A stretch of DNA of 30,356 nucleotides from a virus (IMGVR_UViG_3300031976_000952:1-30356), one strand, 5' to 3'. Counted from the first letter of the stretch, positions 15,242-23,621 are shown. The notes: a model not told the origin generated them from the sequence alone. Program-made: numbers and translations.

Positions 15242-15688
15242 TTAGAAATTTGTTTGCACGTTAAAACGAGCAACCTCTTCAGCTTTTTTGCCTATTACTT
15301 TGCCACTACTGTCTTGCACTGGCTTGTAAACAGTTTGGGTGAGCTTTTGAATATGTCGCGCAACAAACTTAGGCACCTCTACTTCAATGCCACGCTTGAT
15401 CTGCCACACGCGACCGTTAATGGCTGGTGTCACATAATCAGGATCATTTTCACCACCTTTGGCAACAGTGATTTTTACCTTTTCTTTTTCAGCTGCTGGT
15501 GTCGCTTTCAGGCTTTCTTGGGCGTCTTTTTCACTGTCTTTTACAGCTTGAATCGCGCCCCATATTTCATCCACTAATGCGGTTTTTGACATGGAGTCAT
15601 CTAACTCCAAATTGTATTCATCAGCACCGATCTGAATAAGCTCGTCTTCTTTTAAAGAGTTAAGTTGCGTTTTTTTATAAGTCGTCAT
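15242..15688 (-). CDS. Hypothetical head protein with SAP/HeH-like N terminus, 148 aa
   Basis: The ATG at 15688 comes after an AAAGG about 8 nt upstream and after the terminator that follows the capsid gene. Residues 5-45 (LNSLKEDELIQIGADEYNLE then SKTALVDEIW) look like a small helix-extended-helix (HeH/SAP-type) domain often found in head-associated phage proteins. A Lys/Glu-rich linker follows, then a beta-rich part (about 75-148: NGRVWQIKRGIEVEVPKFVARHI). The gene lies next to the capsid gene, so head decoration or completion is plausible. Function unproven. Confidence 0.8.
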   Translation of the reverse strand: MTTYKKTQLNSLKEDELIQIGADEYNLELDDSMSKTALVDEIWGAIQAVKDSEKDAQESLKATPAAEKEKVKITVAKGGENDPDYVTPAINGRVWQIKRGIEVEVPKFVARHIQKLTQTVYKPVQDSSGKVIGKKAEEVARFNVQTNF

Positions 15689-15711
15689 GATCTTTACCTT
15701 TCATCAGAAAC

Positions 15712-15738
15712 AAAAAAAGGCCCACAAATGTGAGCCTT
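15712..15738 (-). terminator. Rho-independent terminator after major capsid gene
   Basis: A 10-bp stem at 15717-15738 (AAGGCTCACA with TGTGGGCCTT in the minus sense, one G-U pair, 2-nt centre) is followed by T-residues on the minus strand. It lies between the capsid gene and the 148-residue gene and may limit expression of downstream genes relative to the capsid protein. Confidence 0.8.
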
Positions 15739-15756
15739 ATTAATTGCAATTTACCG

Positions 15757-16740
15757 TTATGCTGTTACAGCGACTTCTACACGAGCCATCCATAGATCGT
15801 TTAAAATAACGGTTGCAGTTCGTGCTTTCCAACCAACAGAGCCACGCTGCCCCAAAGGATCACCGTTAGCAGGCTTAGGATTCACGACCATTGGAGTGAC
15901 AGCGTGCTTGCCTTTAAATGGCACGTTTGCATAAGCGTTTGCGCCTAGATAAAGAACAGGGTAAACGTCGGCTACCATTTCGGAGGTAGAAAGCATGGTA
16001 GACGTTGCTGCCCCAGCATCTTCAAACGGTGCAAAAGAAGAAGAGGTGATATAACGAACATCTTCAACCTTGCCAACTTCACCTTCATATGGGGTCATTC
16101 CAGATCCGTATTTTTCAACTGGTAAAAAGCCTTCCATATCGCGAATATCGCTTTCAGCATCAGTATGGCAAAGGCCAATAAAAGATGCCGCTACCGGCTC
16201 GGTTGAAAAATTAGGTGAAGCAGAGACTTTTCTGGTGATCTTTTTGGCTTTTTGAGCTTTTAAAAAGCGGGTTACCTTACGCTGTAAAGCGCGAGTCAGT
16301 TTGGTATTCACACCGTCGCGAGATGTAACACCTGTCCCTGCATAAAACACACTGGATCCGCCTTTAAGAGCACCGTAGCGAATCAGCTCCATCATTTCGG
16401 CTGCTTGCTCGCTTAGCACTTCCGTAGACTCATTTAAAACAGGGTCTTCGTGAGTGTCCTGAATAACATCAGTCAACTCAATCCAGTCACCATATTGCTG
16501 GGTATGAACTGTAATATCAGTTTTAGTCAAAGTGTTGCCCGATGGAGTAACACCTTCCGCCAACACTTTTGGTGTTGGATCTAACGCTTCATAGCGTCGG
16601 AATATCATAGACTGAGTTGAATTTGATGGAAGTGGCTTGGATTGACCAAACAATTCAAGACACATGTATGGTGCTGCGCGTTTCAATAGGTCTTTTGAGA
16701 CGCGTGCGGCAGTACGTGGAGAAATATCACCGTATTTCAT
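15757..16740 (-). CDS. Major capsid protein, N4-gp56 family, 327 aa
   Basis: The ATG at 16740 has AGGAAG about 7 nt upstream. The protein carries the hallmarks of the N4-gp56 capsid family: RRYEALDPTPKVLAEGVTPSG (about 48-68), DITVHTQQYGDWIELTDVI (about 75-93), then THEDPVLNE, and a long middle helix with EQAAEMMELIRYGALKGG. Length and order fit HK97-fold capsid subunits of this family. It is made after its own scaffold gene and before a strong terminator. Its role is to assemble the head shell around the portal and scaffold. This is a confident family call; the detailed fold is inferred. Confidence 0.93.
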   Translation of the reverse strand: MKYGDISPRTAARVSKDLLKRAAPYMCLELFGQSKPLPSNSTQSMIFRRYEALDPTPKVLAEGVTPSGNTLTKTDITVHTQQYGDWIELTDVIQDTHEDPVLNESTEVLSEQAAEMMELIRYGALKGGSSVFYAGTGVTSRDGVNTKLTRALQRKVTRFLKAQKAKKITRKVSASPNFSTEPVAASFIGLCHTDAESDIRDMEGFLPVEKYGSGMTPYEGEVGKVEDVRYITSSSFAPFEDAGAATSTMLSTSEMVADVYPVLYLGANAYANVPFKGKHAVTPMVVNPKPANGDPLGQRGSVGWKARTATVILNDLWMARVEVAVTA

Positions 16741-16762
16741 AATGGCTTCCTATTATTTGCTT

Positions 16763-17602
16763 TTAGTCGGCTTCATCCCACGCACCATCAAAGTCGTTTT
16801 TCGACACACGGCCTTTTGGTTTGGCTGTGCGCCGAGTCTTTACGACACTCGATGGTTGCTTGGTGGGGGCTGGCTTAGTGGATTCGGATTTGTGTTTTTT
16901 GAAGTCGTCGAGCATGGCGATAACCTGCTCTGGTGTGCCGTTTTGCTGAACGTGAACGTAGTCTTTCGCTTTCTTGTATGGCTGATCATCAATCCATGAT
17001 TGAAAGTCTTCGCTTCCAGCAACGGTTAAAGCGTCTGGGTGTGATGCAGTAATTCGATTGATATGTGCCTCAGCTGCTTCTTGTTGCTGTTTAAGCTGGC
17101 TTTGCGATAATTGCTCTCGAAGTGGTTGAATGTGCTTTTTCAGATAATCGGCAACTTCTGGAAACTCTTCTTCAAATTCGTCAGGGCCGTTGTCGGTATC
17201 CTGCTCGTCTTCAGATTCATTACCTTCTGATTGCTTGCCTTCCTTTTGCTTGCTCTCAAGCGCTTCACGCTCGCGTTTTAATCGAGCTTCATCAGCTTTG
17301 AGGCGACCTTCCCACGACTTTAGGCGCTGCGCGTCTTTGCCATCGGCTGGCTGCTCTGCTTCGTCATCCGTTTCTGTGGACTCGTCCTCGTCCTGATCGT
17401 CTGATTCATCCTCGTCGCTTTCTTCTTCCAATTCGTCCGTGCTGTCTTCGTCGGTGTTGTCGTCTTCGGCTTCTTGGTCAGAAGTATCGTCGTCAACGTC
17501 ATCTTCAAAGTCATCGGTATCAGGTGCATCGTCATTCCACGCATCGTCGAATGCTTTTGCTTCTACTTGGTCAGCGTTTAGTTCAAGTTCATCTTTCGGC
17601 AT
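16763..17602 (-). CDS. Scaffold protein, strongly acidic, 279 aa
   Basis: The ATG at 17602 has GGAG 8-9 nt upstream. Residues about 10-90 are almost entirely Asp/Glu/Ser/Thr. A charged coiled coil (about 90-125, LKSWEGRLKADEARLKREREALESKQ) follows, then a second helical part (about 145-235). The basic C-terminal region ends with RRTAKPKGRVSKNDFDGAWDEAD. An acidic body with a basic coat-binding tail is typical of podovirus scaffolds, and it directly precedes the capsid gene. The C-terminal DFDGAWDEAD echoes the N-terminal AFDDAWNDD. It should be expelled or lost on head maturation; family-based. Confidence 0.88.
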   Translation of the reverse strand: MPKDELELNADQVEAKAFDDAWNDDAPDTDDFEDDVDDDTSDQEAEDDNTDEDSTDELEEESDEDESDDQDEDESTETDDEAEQPADGKDAQRLKSWEGRLKADEARLKREREALESKQKEGKQSEGNESEDEQDTDNGPDEFEEEFPEVADYLKKHIQPLREQLSQSQLKQQQEAAEAHINRITASHPDALTVAGSEDFQSWIDDQPYKKAKDYVHVQQNGTPEQVIAMLDDFKKHKSESTKPAPTKQPSSVVKTRRTAKPKGRVSKNDFDGAWDEAD

Positions 17603-17640
17603 TGCTATTTCTCCGGGCTAGTTTGGTAGTATCCAGATAC

Positions 17641-17662
17641 AAAAAAACCCGCACATGGCGGG
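17641..17662 (-). terminator. Rho-independent terminator before scaffold gene
   Basis: The stem CCCGC/GCGGG (5-nt loop, 17648-17662) is followed by seven T in the minus sense. It is nearly identical to the terminator at 1795-1817 and lies between the small 79-residue gene and the scaffold gene. Confidence 0.7.
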
Positions 17663-17691
17663 TTGTTTGCTGTCCTCTGGCGAGGGGCAAA

Positions 17692-17931
17692 TTAGGTATA
17701 GCTCTGAGTCTGTAGCTCAAAGCTTTTTAAATCTTGTTCGAGTAAATCAATGGTTGAGCGAGTGTGGATGATGGCGCCATGGTAACGATCAATCTCAATG
17801 TGAGTTGCGCCAATACAATCCTCTTTCCACTTCTCTACCGATGCTTTCAAAAGGTCAACGGTAAGGCGCTTAGCGTTATCAGACTCTTTAAGCTTTTTTA
17901 GCGCGTCATTAAAGTCATCATGCTGCGACAT
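17692..17931 (-). CDS. Hypothetical protein between portal and scaffold, 79 aa
   Basis: I choose the ATG at 17931 (MSQHDDFNDALKKLKES), with AGGTG about 6 nt upstream; an in-frame GTG at 17940 is the alternative. The gene overlaps the portal end by 14 nt. The protein is helical and amphipathic, with two short helices (DFNDALKKLKESDN, TVDLLKASVEKWKED) and a third (ARSTIDLLEQDL-like). Small helical genes between portal and scaffold are common in this phage type. I do not recognise a named family. Confidence 0.75.
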   Translation of the reverse strand: MSQHDDFNDALKKLKESDNAKRLTVDLLKASVEKWKEDCIGATHIEIDRYHGAIIHTRSTIDLLEQDLKSFELQTQSYT

Positions 17932-19831
17932 TACTAACACCTACCTGCTTTTGTAGTTGCTGTAATTGCTGAATAAGCGCTTGATTTTCTTGCTGTAGAG
18001 ATTGCAGCTGGTCAGATTCTTCTTTGGTGTACAAAATATCTTCAGGTAGATCCATTGCTTTGACTCGTTCAGCATTAAGCTTCTGGCGATTAACGAAAGG
18101 GGCGTCCATTGGGTTACCAGTTGATACCGCAAATTCGGTAAGCTGCTTACTCTTGATCTCTTTCGCAACGAGAGAAACAGCGCCCAAAGCGGTGACGTTC
18201 ATATCACCTTTAATTTCGCGGTTTGAATTGAACTGCATGTTCCAATTGTACAAAGCGGTCATGGCTGGCTGAGTGATACCCATATCAAAGTTAAGCGCCA
18301 CGTCTTTCACCGTGATTCCTGCCGCACCCATAAGCATGGATAGACCACTAGCCGTATTGCCTGCCCCACCGATCCCTGCATCGTTACCGCCCATGTAGCT
18401 CGGCATAGTGCTCGCTTCGTCACCTAGCTCTTTTGCAAGTTGTGCCAGGTTAAGAAGCTGGCTGGTGTTATTTGGGATAGTGTGAACAGTAAGCGCTTTT
18501 CGATTATCTGAAGAGTTGCCTGTCTTAAACCAAACACGATTTGGGAAAATCTTTGTAGCTTCTGGATTTTTACTTATGTCTAGCACAGTCAAATCAATCT
18601 CGAACTGTGCACCCGATGAAATGGCAGCATTATCAATGCTCATGCGAATCGCAGCATTAAACATGCTTTGAGTGTCAGCAAGGATGGCAGGAAGGCCAAC
18701 GCCAAAAATCCCCGTTTCATCTTTTTCGAAGTAGTAAAAATTAAATGGTCGAGTACCGTGAGCTGTTGGGTTCAATTCGGCTTTGATTACTGTGTTGCCC
18801 AGCACCCACACATTGGCTTCGAACTCATCGTCTATTTCGTCTTCACCAATACCTTTAACCCCCATATCAACGAGGTCTTGGCCGTCTACATAGCCCCAGA
18901 ACTCAAGCACTTCATACTGTTTATTATCGATTGCTGATACTGAGTCTTTGTTACCGTTGATGTAGCGTAATTCTTGCTCATGCTGCTTAGTCTGGCTCTT
19001 GTCACCGTTACGATTCGCGGCAATGTATTCCTTGATCTTCGTCTTATCGAAGTCACCACGTCGGGCAAGCTGGCGAAGGTCTGAGGCTAGCATGGTGTGC
19101 CGCTGAATAACGTACTCGCAGTCTTCTAGCGTCATTGCGTTCATGTCTGGGTAAATATCCCAAATTGGCACGAACTCAAAGTAAGGTTTCATTTCTTCGT
19201 GCTCAACAAGCGTTGCACCATCAGCGGTCTCTATCCAACGCTTTTTCAAGCGTGTCTCAAACAATGGGCCTTTCAAAACACCGGTGCCGAACACATTCCC
19301 GCTATGAATAACGTCTTTGCAGATTTCGCGGTATTTCAGCTCGCTTAACTGATCGTCAATCTCTTCAGACATTCGTTCGACACGATCTTCTGCCGCTTCT
19401 TTAATAACGTCTTCAATCTGATCTGGTGTCGGTGGCTGTGGCGGTAAATCGCTTTGCGATGCGTTTTGAGTGATCCATTCGTTAATGACTTGCTCGCGTA
19501 GTGTTGGATCGATATCAGGAACGGGTGTTGCTTCAAGTCTGTAGTTCTTCTGGCTTCCTGCTGGAAACTGAATATCCATCAAACGAGAATCCATAGCTTT
19601 CACTTTAGATCGAGTAAGGCGAATGAACGTCTTACTCCGACCGTCAGCTATATTCTTAACAACTTCATCATCATAAACGCCTTTGTACTGACGTAGGTCT
19701 TTAAGCCATTGATCCTCGTAATCACGACGCTCACGCTCAGCGGTCGCAAACAAGCCGCGCACTTTGGTACCAAGATTGTCGCTTAGCTCTTCCGACACTT
19801 CTGGGCTTTCAAAATCTGTTGGATTGCTCAT
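17918..19831 (-). CDS. Portal protein, 637 aa
   Basis: The ATG at 19831 overlaps the terminase stop by one base (TAATG), with AGG about 7 nt upstream. The large helical protein has the layout of podovirus portals. An N-terminal acidic region is followed by RRDYEDQWLKDLRQYKGVYD (about 35-54) and a wing with FEFVPIWDIYPDMNAMTLEDCEYV (about 230-250). A clip/stem region has RPFNFYYFEKDETGIFGVGLPAIL (about 360-385), and the C-terminal coiled coil (about 605-630, QSLQQENQALIQQLQQLQKQ) is reminiscent of a barrel extension. It would form the dodecameric entry vertex, bind terminase and scaffold, and seal with the adaptor. Position after the large terminase gene confirms the call. Confidence 0.93.
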   Translation of the reverse strand: MSNPTDFESPEVSEELSDNLGTKVRGLFATAERERRDYEDQWLKDLRQYKGVYDDEVVKNIADGRSKTFIRLTRSKVKAMDSRLMDIQFPAGSQKNYRLEATPVPDIDPTLREQVINEWITQNASQSDLPPQPPTPDQIEDVIKEAAEDRVERMSEEIDDQLSELKYREICKDVIHSGNVFGTGVLKGPLFETRLKKRWIETADGATLVEHEEMKPYFEFVPIWDIYPDMNAMTLEDCEYVIQRHTMLASDLRQLARRGDFDKTKIKEYIAANRNGDKSQTKQHEQELRYINGNKDSVSAIDNKQYEVLEFWGYVDGQDLVDMGVKGIGEDEIDDEFEANVWVLGNTVIKAELNPTAHGTRPFNFYYFEKDETGIFGVGLPAILADTQSMFNAAIRMSIDNAAISSGAQFEIDLTVLDISKNPEATKIFPNRVWFKTGNSSDNRKALTVHTIPNNTSQLLNLAQLAKELGDEASTMPSYMGGNDAGIGGAGNTASGLSMLMGAAGITVKDVALNFDMGITQPAMTALYNWNMQFNSNREIKGDMNVTALGAVSLVAKEIKSKQLTEFAVSTGNPMDAPFVNRQKLNAERVKAMDLPEDILYTKEESDQLQSLQQENQALIQQLQQLQKQVGVSNVAA

Positions 19832-21474
19832 TAATAACCTGCTGTGCTGTCTGCTGACGTATGATAAGCATCGTCAATGATGTGATTTGGAATGTGTATT
19901 TTCGGCATACGCTTAGCCATTTCTTTCGAAATGGCGTAGCTCATGACTCTGTCGTCATATTTGCCTGACTGTGCGCCATAGCTGCCGTTCTCATGGATAA
20001 CGTAGCTTTGGCACTCGTCAACTGTGTCTTTGTTTCGTATTCCGCTTGTGCCATCGCGTAACTCAGACGCTAGGTTGTCGATAATCAACGGTTTCGTTTT
20101 GCTCGTTGTTAGCCAGCCGATACGCTTCATGCTCTTTTCACCGCCTTGGCGTTGAACATCTTCTTCAATATGAAGGTTCGGATAGTCTTTCTTCTGTAGC
20201 GCAGTAAGAGTGGTCAAACCATGATTGTTTCGCTCAACCCCAAGGTAAGCATTGTTGTAGCGCTTACCGAGGTAATAAAGCAGTTCACCGTACCTATCTG
20301 GATCAATGTGGCCGCGCCAATGTGCGACTTGCTCACCTTGTTCATTGAGAATGTCAGCGCTTGAGAAATCCCCCGTTTCAAGTCCTTCGGCAACATCGGC
20401 ACCAATTGCGTAAAGCTTGCCTACTTCGGCTCGCTCCCAAATCGTGAACTCACCCTCTGCATTGAGTGACATACGCCCTGTTTCGGGTGTGACTCGGTAT
20501 CTAGCAAGTGGAACCTTGCAGTCAGCAAAAGCAGCTTCAGTATGGTTCGGGTCAAATACCGGACGGCCCGAGAACAAGAAGGCTTCTTTGATGTAGCACG
20601 GATATTCTTGCTTGAATTTGTCGCGGCTTTTTAACTCGTAGACTTTGTTGCGACGCCACATTAGCTGATCATTGGTTAGCGTGTGGCTGTACTTAGGGCC
20701 GTCTGGATGGTTGCGGCAAAGCTTAACTAAATGGTCTTCTTCTTCGGTTCGCGTAAAGCCTGCTGGTGCTGTTGCTCTGTACTCTGGTTGCCAGTACCAA
20801 GGTACGAAGATCAACTCATACTCGCCATTGCCAGCTAACGCATCTTGCACGTATTCGTAAAATATCCCGCCAGCCCCGTTGGCCGTGGACTCTAAAACGA
20901 CCTCGGAACCTGGCACATCAGGCAATGTTTGCAAGATACCCGCAAGGATTGCATCGGCATTCGGCCAGAAAGCAACTTCCGAACCGTGGAACAGTTGAGA
21001 AGTAAAACCGCGCCCTGTCTCTTTGTTACCTGCTGTGGCTAGCTCAAAGCCTGAATCAAGCTTAGGGAAATTCATTCCCTGTGCTGAGTCCTTACCAGCG
21101 CGAGGCTTGATTAATGGATTGCAGTGCTTGTGATAGCGCTGAATCATTTCAAACAGTTTGCCCGTCGTCTTGGCTTCATGAGACAAGATGAACGCTGAGT
21201 AACCGAAAGTTTGCGTTACCTTTTTATAAAATCGTCCGCCAACATATGTAGAGCCGCCTTGTTGTCGACCTTTGAGCAAGACCTTGCGCACTTTACCAAT
21301 GCGTTTTAGCTGATCTTCTATTTCTTTATGAATATGCTCTTGAGCAGTATTAAATTCGAATGGCTCAATACCACCAGTTTTCGTTTTGATCTTCAGGCAG
21401 CGCTTGGCAAATATAGGATATGTCTTACGCAGCTCTTTTATGAGCCTCCGTCTTTCCGCCCGATCCATCGCCAT
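19831..21474 (-). CDS. terL: Terminase large subunit, 547 aa
   Basis: The ATG at 21474 lies 3 nt after the small terminase gene stop. An ATPase domain is visible: a Walker A-like GRQQGGST (69-76), a region around SEVAFW (165-170) at the Walker B position, and ESTANG (195-200) as the coupling motif. The C-terminal nuclease has the metal-binding acidic residues in IGADVAEG (D360), GVERNNHG (E414) and KYDDRVMSY (D507/D508). Length is normal for the family. It cuts concatemeric DNA and pumps it into the prohead. The gene is followed directly by the portal gene, with one overlapping base. Confidence 0.95.
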   Translation of the reverse strand: MAMDRAERRRLIKELRKTYPIFAKRCLKIKTKTGGIEPFEFNTAQEHIHKEIEDQLKRIGKVRKVLLKGRQQGGSTYVGGRFYKKVTQTFGYSAFILSHEAKTTGKLFEMIQRYHKHCNPLIKPRAGKDSAQGMNFPKLDSGFELATAGNKETGRGFTSQLFHGSEVAFWPNADAILAGILQTLPDVPGSEVVLESTANGAGGIFYEYVQDALAGNGEYELIFVPWYWQPEYRATAPAGFTRTEEEDHLVKLCRNHPDGPKYSHTLTNDQLMWRRNKVYELKSRDKFKQEYPCYIKEAFLFSGRPVFDPNHTEAAFADCKVPLARYRVTPETGRMSLNAEGEFTIWERAEVGKLYAIGADVAEGLETGDFSSADILNEQGEQVAHWRGHIDPDRYGELLYYLGKRYNNAYLGVERNNHGLTTLTALQKKDYPNLHIEEDVQRQGGEKSMKRIGWLTTSKTKPLIIDNLASELRDGTSGIRNKDTVDECQSYVIHENGSYGAQSGKYDDRVMSYAISKEMAKRMPKIHIPNHIIDDAYHTSADSTAGY

Positions 21475-21477
21475 GAC

Positions 21478-22044
21478 TTACAAGCCTTCGGACAATGCTT
21501 CTAAATCATCCTCGTAACTTGAGTCTTGCTGATCGTCTAGGTTGTAAGCTTGGCGCTCTAACTTAATTAAACGCTCTAACGACTGAGTAGCCGAGTTCAA
21601 GCACTTGCCGATGTATTCAAGCGGAATATCTATTTCAATGGGATCGCCATTTGGTGCTAGTACTTTTAGCTTTCCATTGTCTAGCTGCTCTCTCAACTTA
21701 GAGCCGTAGATTCTTACAATGCCCTGATATTCGGCTGTTCTTGTGCGGTGGCTTGTAATCACATCAACAGCAGCATTACTCGCCTCTTCAACGATCTCTT
21801 CATCAGAAAGCGGTGTATTTGGCTCACGTTCTTTGGCTGTGGGGGTTGTTTCTGCCACAGCTTTTGTAAGCTTGGCCTTTGTTGCCTGTTTAACTTTCCC
21901 ACTTAAATCTTTCTGCCAACCGAATTTAGTTGCCCACTTACGAATAGAAGCTTCCGAACAGCCGTGCTTTGTAGAAATCGCACGGTTACTCAGTTGGTCG
22001 GCACGGTAATCCGCTTCGATTGCTTCTAGATCGTACTTAGCCAT
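21478..22044 (-). CDS. terS: Terminase small subunit, 188 aa
   Basis: The start ATG at 22044 (MAKYDLEAIEADYRADQLSNRAISTKHGCSEASIRKWATKFGW) opens with a helix-turn-helix of the HTH_23/terminase_2 type, in which NRAISTKHGC and SEASIRKWATKF are the two DNA-contacting helices. A Lys/Ala linker and a helical oligomerisation region follow (about 70-188). It recognises the packaging site and hands it to the large subunit. The next gene is the large subunit, 3 nt downstream. A weak Shine-Dalgarno (AAGG about 12 nt upstream) leaves the exact start uncertain. Confidence 0.9.
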   Translation of the reverse strand: MAKYDLEAIEADYRADQLSNRAISTKHGCSEASIRKWATKFGWQKDLSGKVKQATKAKLTKAVAETTPTAKEREPNTPLSDEEIVEEASNAAVDVITSHRTRTAEYQGIVRIYGSKLREQLDNGKLKVLAPNGDPIEIDIPLEYIGKCLNSATQSLERLIKLERQAYNLDDQQDSSYEDDLEALSEGL

Positions 22045-22077
22045 TTGTGATTAGTGCCTTTTTGTCAAACCCCATAA

Positions 22078-22110
22078 GAAAACGCCCCAGATACCGAAGT
22101 AACTGAGGCG
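22078..22110 (-). terminator. Rho-independent terminator with UUCG loop
   Basis: On the minus strand the hairpin pairs CGCCTCAG with CTGGGGCG (one G-U), one T-T mismatch, then TAC/GTA closing a TTCG tetraloop; a T-rich stretch (TTTTCTT) follows. It separates the lysis cassette from terS. The packaging site often lies near here, but no cos/pac signature is recognisable. Confidence 0.8.
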
Positions 22111-22128
22111 CAGACTTATAGACTCTTT

Positions 22129-22689
22129 TTACCTTTTAAATATGTTGGCTATGCCGCCCACGGCTTGAGCTATGGGTTGCCCTGTTGCCGCAGCGTAGCG
22201 AGACTGCTTTTCCTTTGTTCTCATGCCAAAATAAGCACGTAAAAGTGCAGTCGGCGTGCCCAACAAAACCAACATTAATTCCCAGCTGTCTTTAAGCTCT
22301 TTTAGCATTGCAGAGTCTTTCATTACGACCGCAATAGCCCAAATCAGCATCATTCCACAAACAGCAATCACTACCGTCCAAGCCATCATATAAGCGATTT
22401 TAGGGCGAGTATTAGCTGTTGGAGACTCGGCTGACACCATTGCCTGCAACTTATCTACAGATGCATTAATCTCTGCCATTTCGAGTTTAAATTGCTCTTC
22501 CGCATACTCACGATCATGAGGATCTAAGCCGTTATAAGCGCTTAAAACGTCTTGCCCTGTTGCCGCCTTCAAATCTAATTGTTTGTCCTCTGGTAAAAGC
22601 ACGTTTACCGCTTTTGCCGCCGCCGCAACGCCTGGCACAAACGCACCCACAACATCTAACGCTCCGCTTAAAAATGTTTTTATGCTCAT
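22129..22689 (-). CDS. Holin, GTA_holin_3TM type, 186 aa
   Basis: The ATG at 22689 overlaps the endolysin stop by 4 nt (ATGA). The sequence has the features of the 3TM holin family used in gene-transfer-agent release: an N-terminal hydrophobic stretch (VVGAFVPGVAAAAKAVNVL, about 13-31), a helical middle part with HDREYAEEQFKLEMAEI (about 78-95), and two strongly hydrophobic segments (IAYMMAWTVVIAVCGMMLIWAIAVV about 118-142, and ELMLVLLGTPTALLRAYFG about 158-176). It should make the membrane hole that releases the endolysin. It lies in a three-gene lysis operon in the order coiled-coil protein, endolysin, holin. Confidence 0.9.
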   Translation of the reverse strand: MSIKTFLSGALDVVGAFVPGVAAAAKAVNVLLPEDKQLDLKAATGQDVLSAYNGLDPHDREYAEEQFKLEMAEINASVDKLQAMVSAESPTANTRPKIAYMMAWTVVIAVCGMMLIWAIAVVMKDSAMLKELKDSWELMLVLLGTPTALLRAYFGMRTKEKQSRYAAATGQPIAQAVGGIANIFKR

Positions 22690-23240
22690 GGTTTGGGTCC
22701 CTCATTTATGAGTGATAGACAATAATGCGCGGTTTCAATCACACGACGAGTCCAGCCAAGGCCGTATGTATTCCAGCTTTTAAGAGCTGCGTAATACATT
22801 TGGCGCTCTGCCATGAATCGTGCGATTAGATAGGGTTGGCTTGCTTGTTGGGCTTTCTTCATAGTGACGGGACCAATGATGCCGTCATCTTTTACGCCCA
22901 ATGCTCGCTGTAATAATAATTTGGCTTGGTGGTTTCCGACATTCACAGCGGTATCAAATAGAGCGGTTGCGATGGCACTAGGCAACTCGTCGCAACGGCA
23001 CTTATCCCAGTACTCACGCTTGTAAATATTTCCGGCATCTTCAAGCGTTAATAACTCGATAGCTTTATCACCATCACCATCACCATCGATATCAGCTAGA
23101 CCGTCAACCTTTCCGTCTCTGCGGTCTGAGATACCAAACTTAGTTTTACCGCCCGGGTCTCGTGGGTCATTTACAAAGCCAGCTTCGTGGATAATTACCA
23201 GTTCAAACGCTTTTTTAAAGTCTTGTGATAGTTGGCTCAT
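22686..23240 (-). CDS. Endolysin, GH108 family, 184 aa
   Basis: The ATG at 23240 overlaps the upstream gene by 4 nt. The N-terminal domain has the GH108 (secretion activator/lysozyme) signature: IIHEAGFVNDPRDPGGKTKFGIS, with Glu19 as the catalytic residue, and WDKCRCDELPSAIATALFDTAVNVG. The C-terminal half (about 105-175) is a peptidoglycan-binding type 3 domain (LLQRALGVKDDGIIGPVTM). An Asp/Gly repeat (DIDGDGDGD, 50-58) lies in a loop and resembles a calcium-binding loop; it is encoded by a short hexamer-like repeat near 23064-23089. No signal peptide is seen, so release depends on the holin. Confidence 0.95.
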   Translation of the reverse strand: MSQLSQDFKKAFELVIIHEAGFVNDPRDPGGKTKFGISDRRDGKVDGLADIDGDGDGDKAIELLTLEDAGNIYKREYWDKCRCDELPSAIATALFDTAVNVGNHQAKLLLQRALGVKDDGIIGPVTMKKAQQASQPYLIARFMAERQMYYAALKSWNTYGLGWTRRVIETAHYCLSLINEGPKP

Positions 23241-23572
23241 AAAAACTTAACCCCCACAGTCACGACACATGAAACAACAGCAGCAACAACCGTAACTACT
23301 TTCCAGCCACCAGTGACATAACCTTTCTGTGTTAGAGAAACAGTCTCAACCACTCGCAAACGCGCCTCATGATCATCGAACTGCTTACCCATTCGCTTTA
23401 AGCCATCATCTTGACGTATGTGTCGTTCTTCTGATCGAGCAACAACCACTGTTAGTTCAGAAACTGACTTCGCCATATCAATCACCGCTGTTCGCAGTTC
23501 CGAGTGCTGAGCGCTCGAAACTTTGCGCTGCTCTTGCAGTTCTCGTAAAAGAAGCTCGTTACCAGTCGTCAT
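23237..23572 (-). CDS. Coiled-coil protein with C-terminal membrane anchor (lysis accessory), 111 aa
   Basis: The ATG at 23572 is preceded by a weak ribosome site (GAAT). Residues 1-80 form a charged helix with heptad-like spacing (LLLRELQEQRKVSSAQHSEL, DMAKSVSELTVVV, DGLKRMGKQFDDHEARLRVVE). Residues about 87-111 form one membrane segment (GWKVVTVVAAVVSCVVTVGVKFL). This layout is that of XhlA-type holin-accessory proteins. It is the first gene of the late lysis operon, immediately after two terminators and the candidate late promoter. A holin, antiholin or anchor role cannot be decided from sequence. Confidence 0.85.
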   Translation of the reverse strand: MTTGNELLLRELQEQRKVSSAQHSELRTAVIDMAKSVSELTVVVARSEERHIRQDDGLKRMGKQFDDHEARLRVVETVSLTQKGYVTGGWKVVTVVAAVVSCVVTVGVKFL

Positions 23573-23587
23573 ATAAATTCCAGAAAT

Positions 23588-23621
23588 AAAAAAGCCGCCT
23601 CACGCTAAAAACGTGGGCGGC
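23588..23621 (-). terminator. Rho-independent terminator, second of a tandem
   Basis: The GCCGCC...GGCGGC stem (23594-23621), with a short bulge and an A/T-rich loop, is followed on the minus strand by six T. It lies just before the first lysis gene, in tandem with the one at 23672-23695. Confidence 0.8.

Noticed and set aside
17190-17621. Plus-strand Ser-rich frames over the scaffold gene
   Set aside because: They are antisense to the acidic Asp/Glu/Ser coding region, whose composition removes stops; no ribosome site.
22045-22077. TTGACA before terS as a promoter
   Set aside because: No acceptable -10 hexamer follows at 16-18 nt, and it would fall in the gene start.
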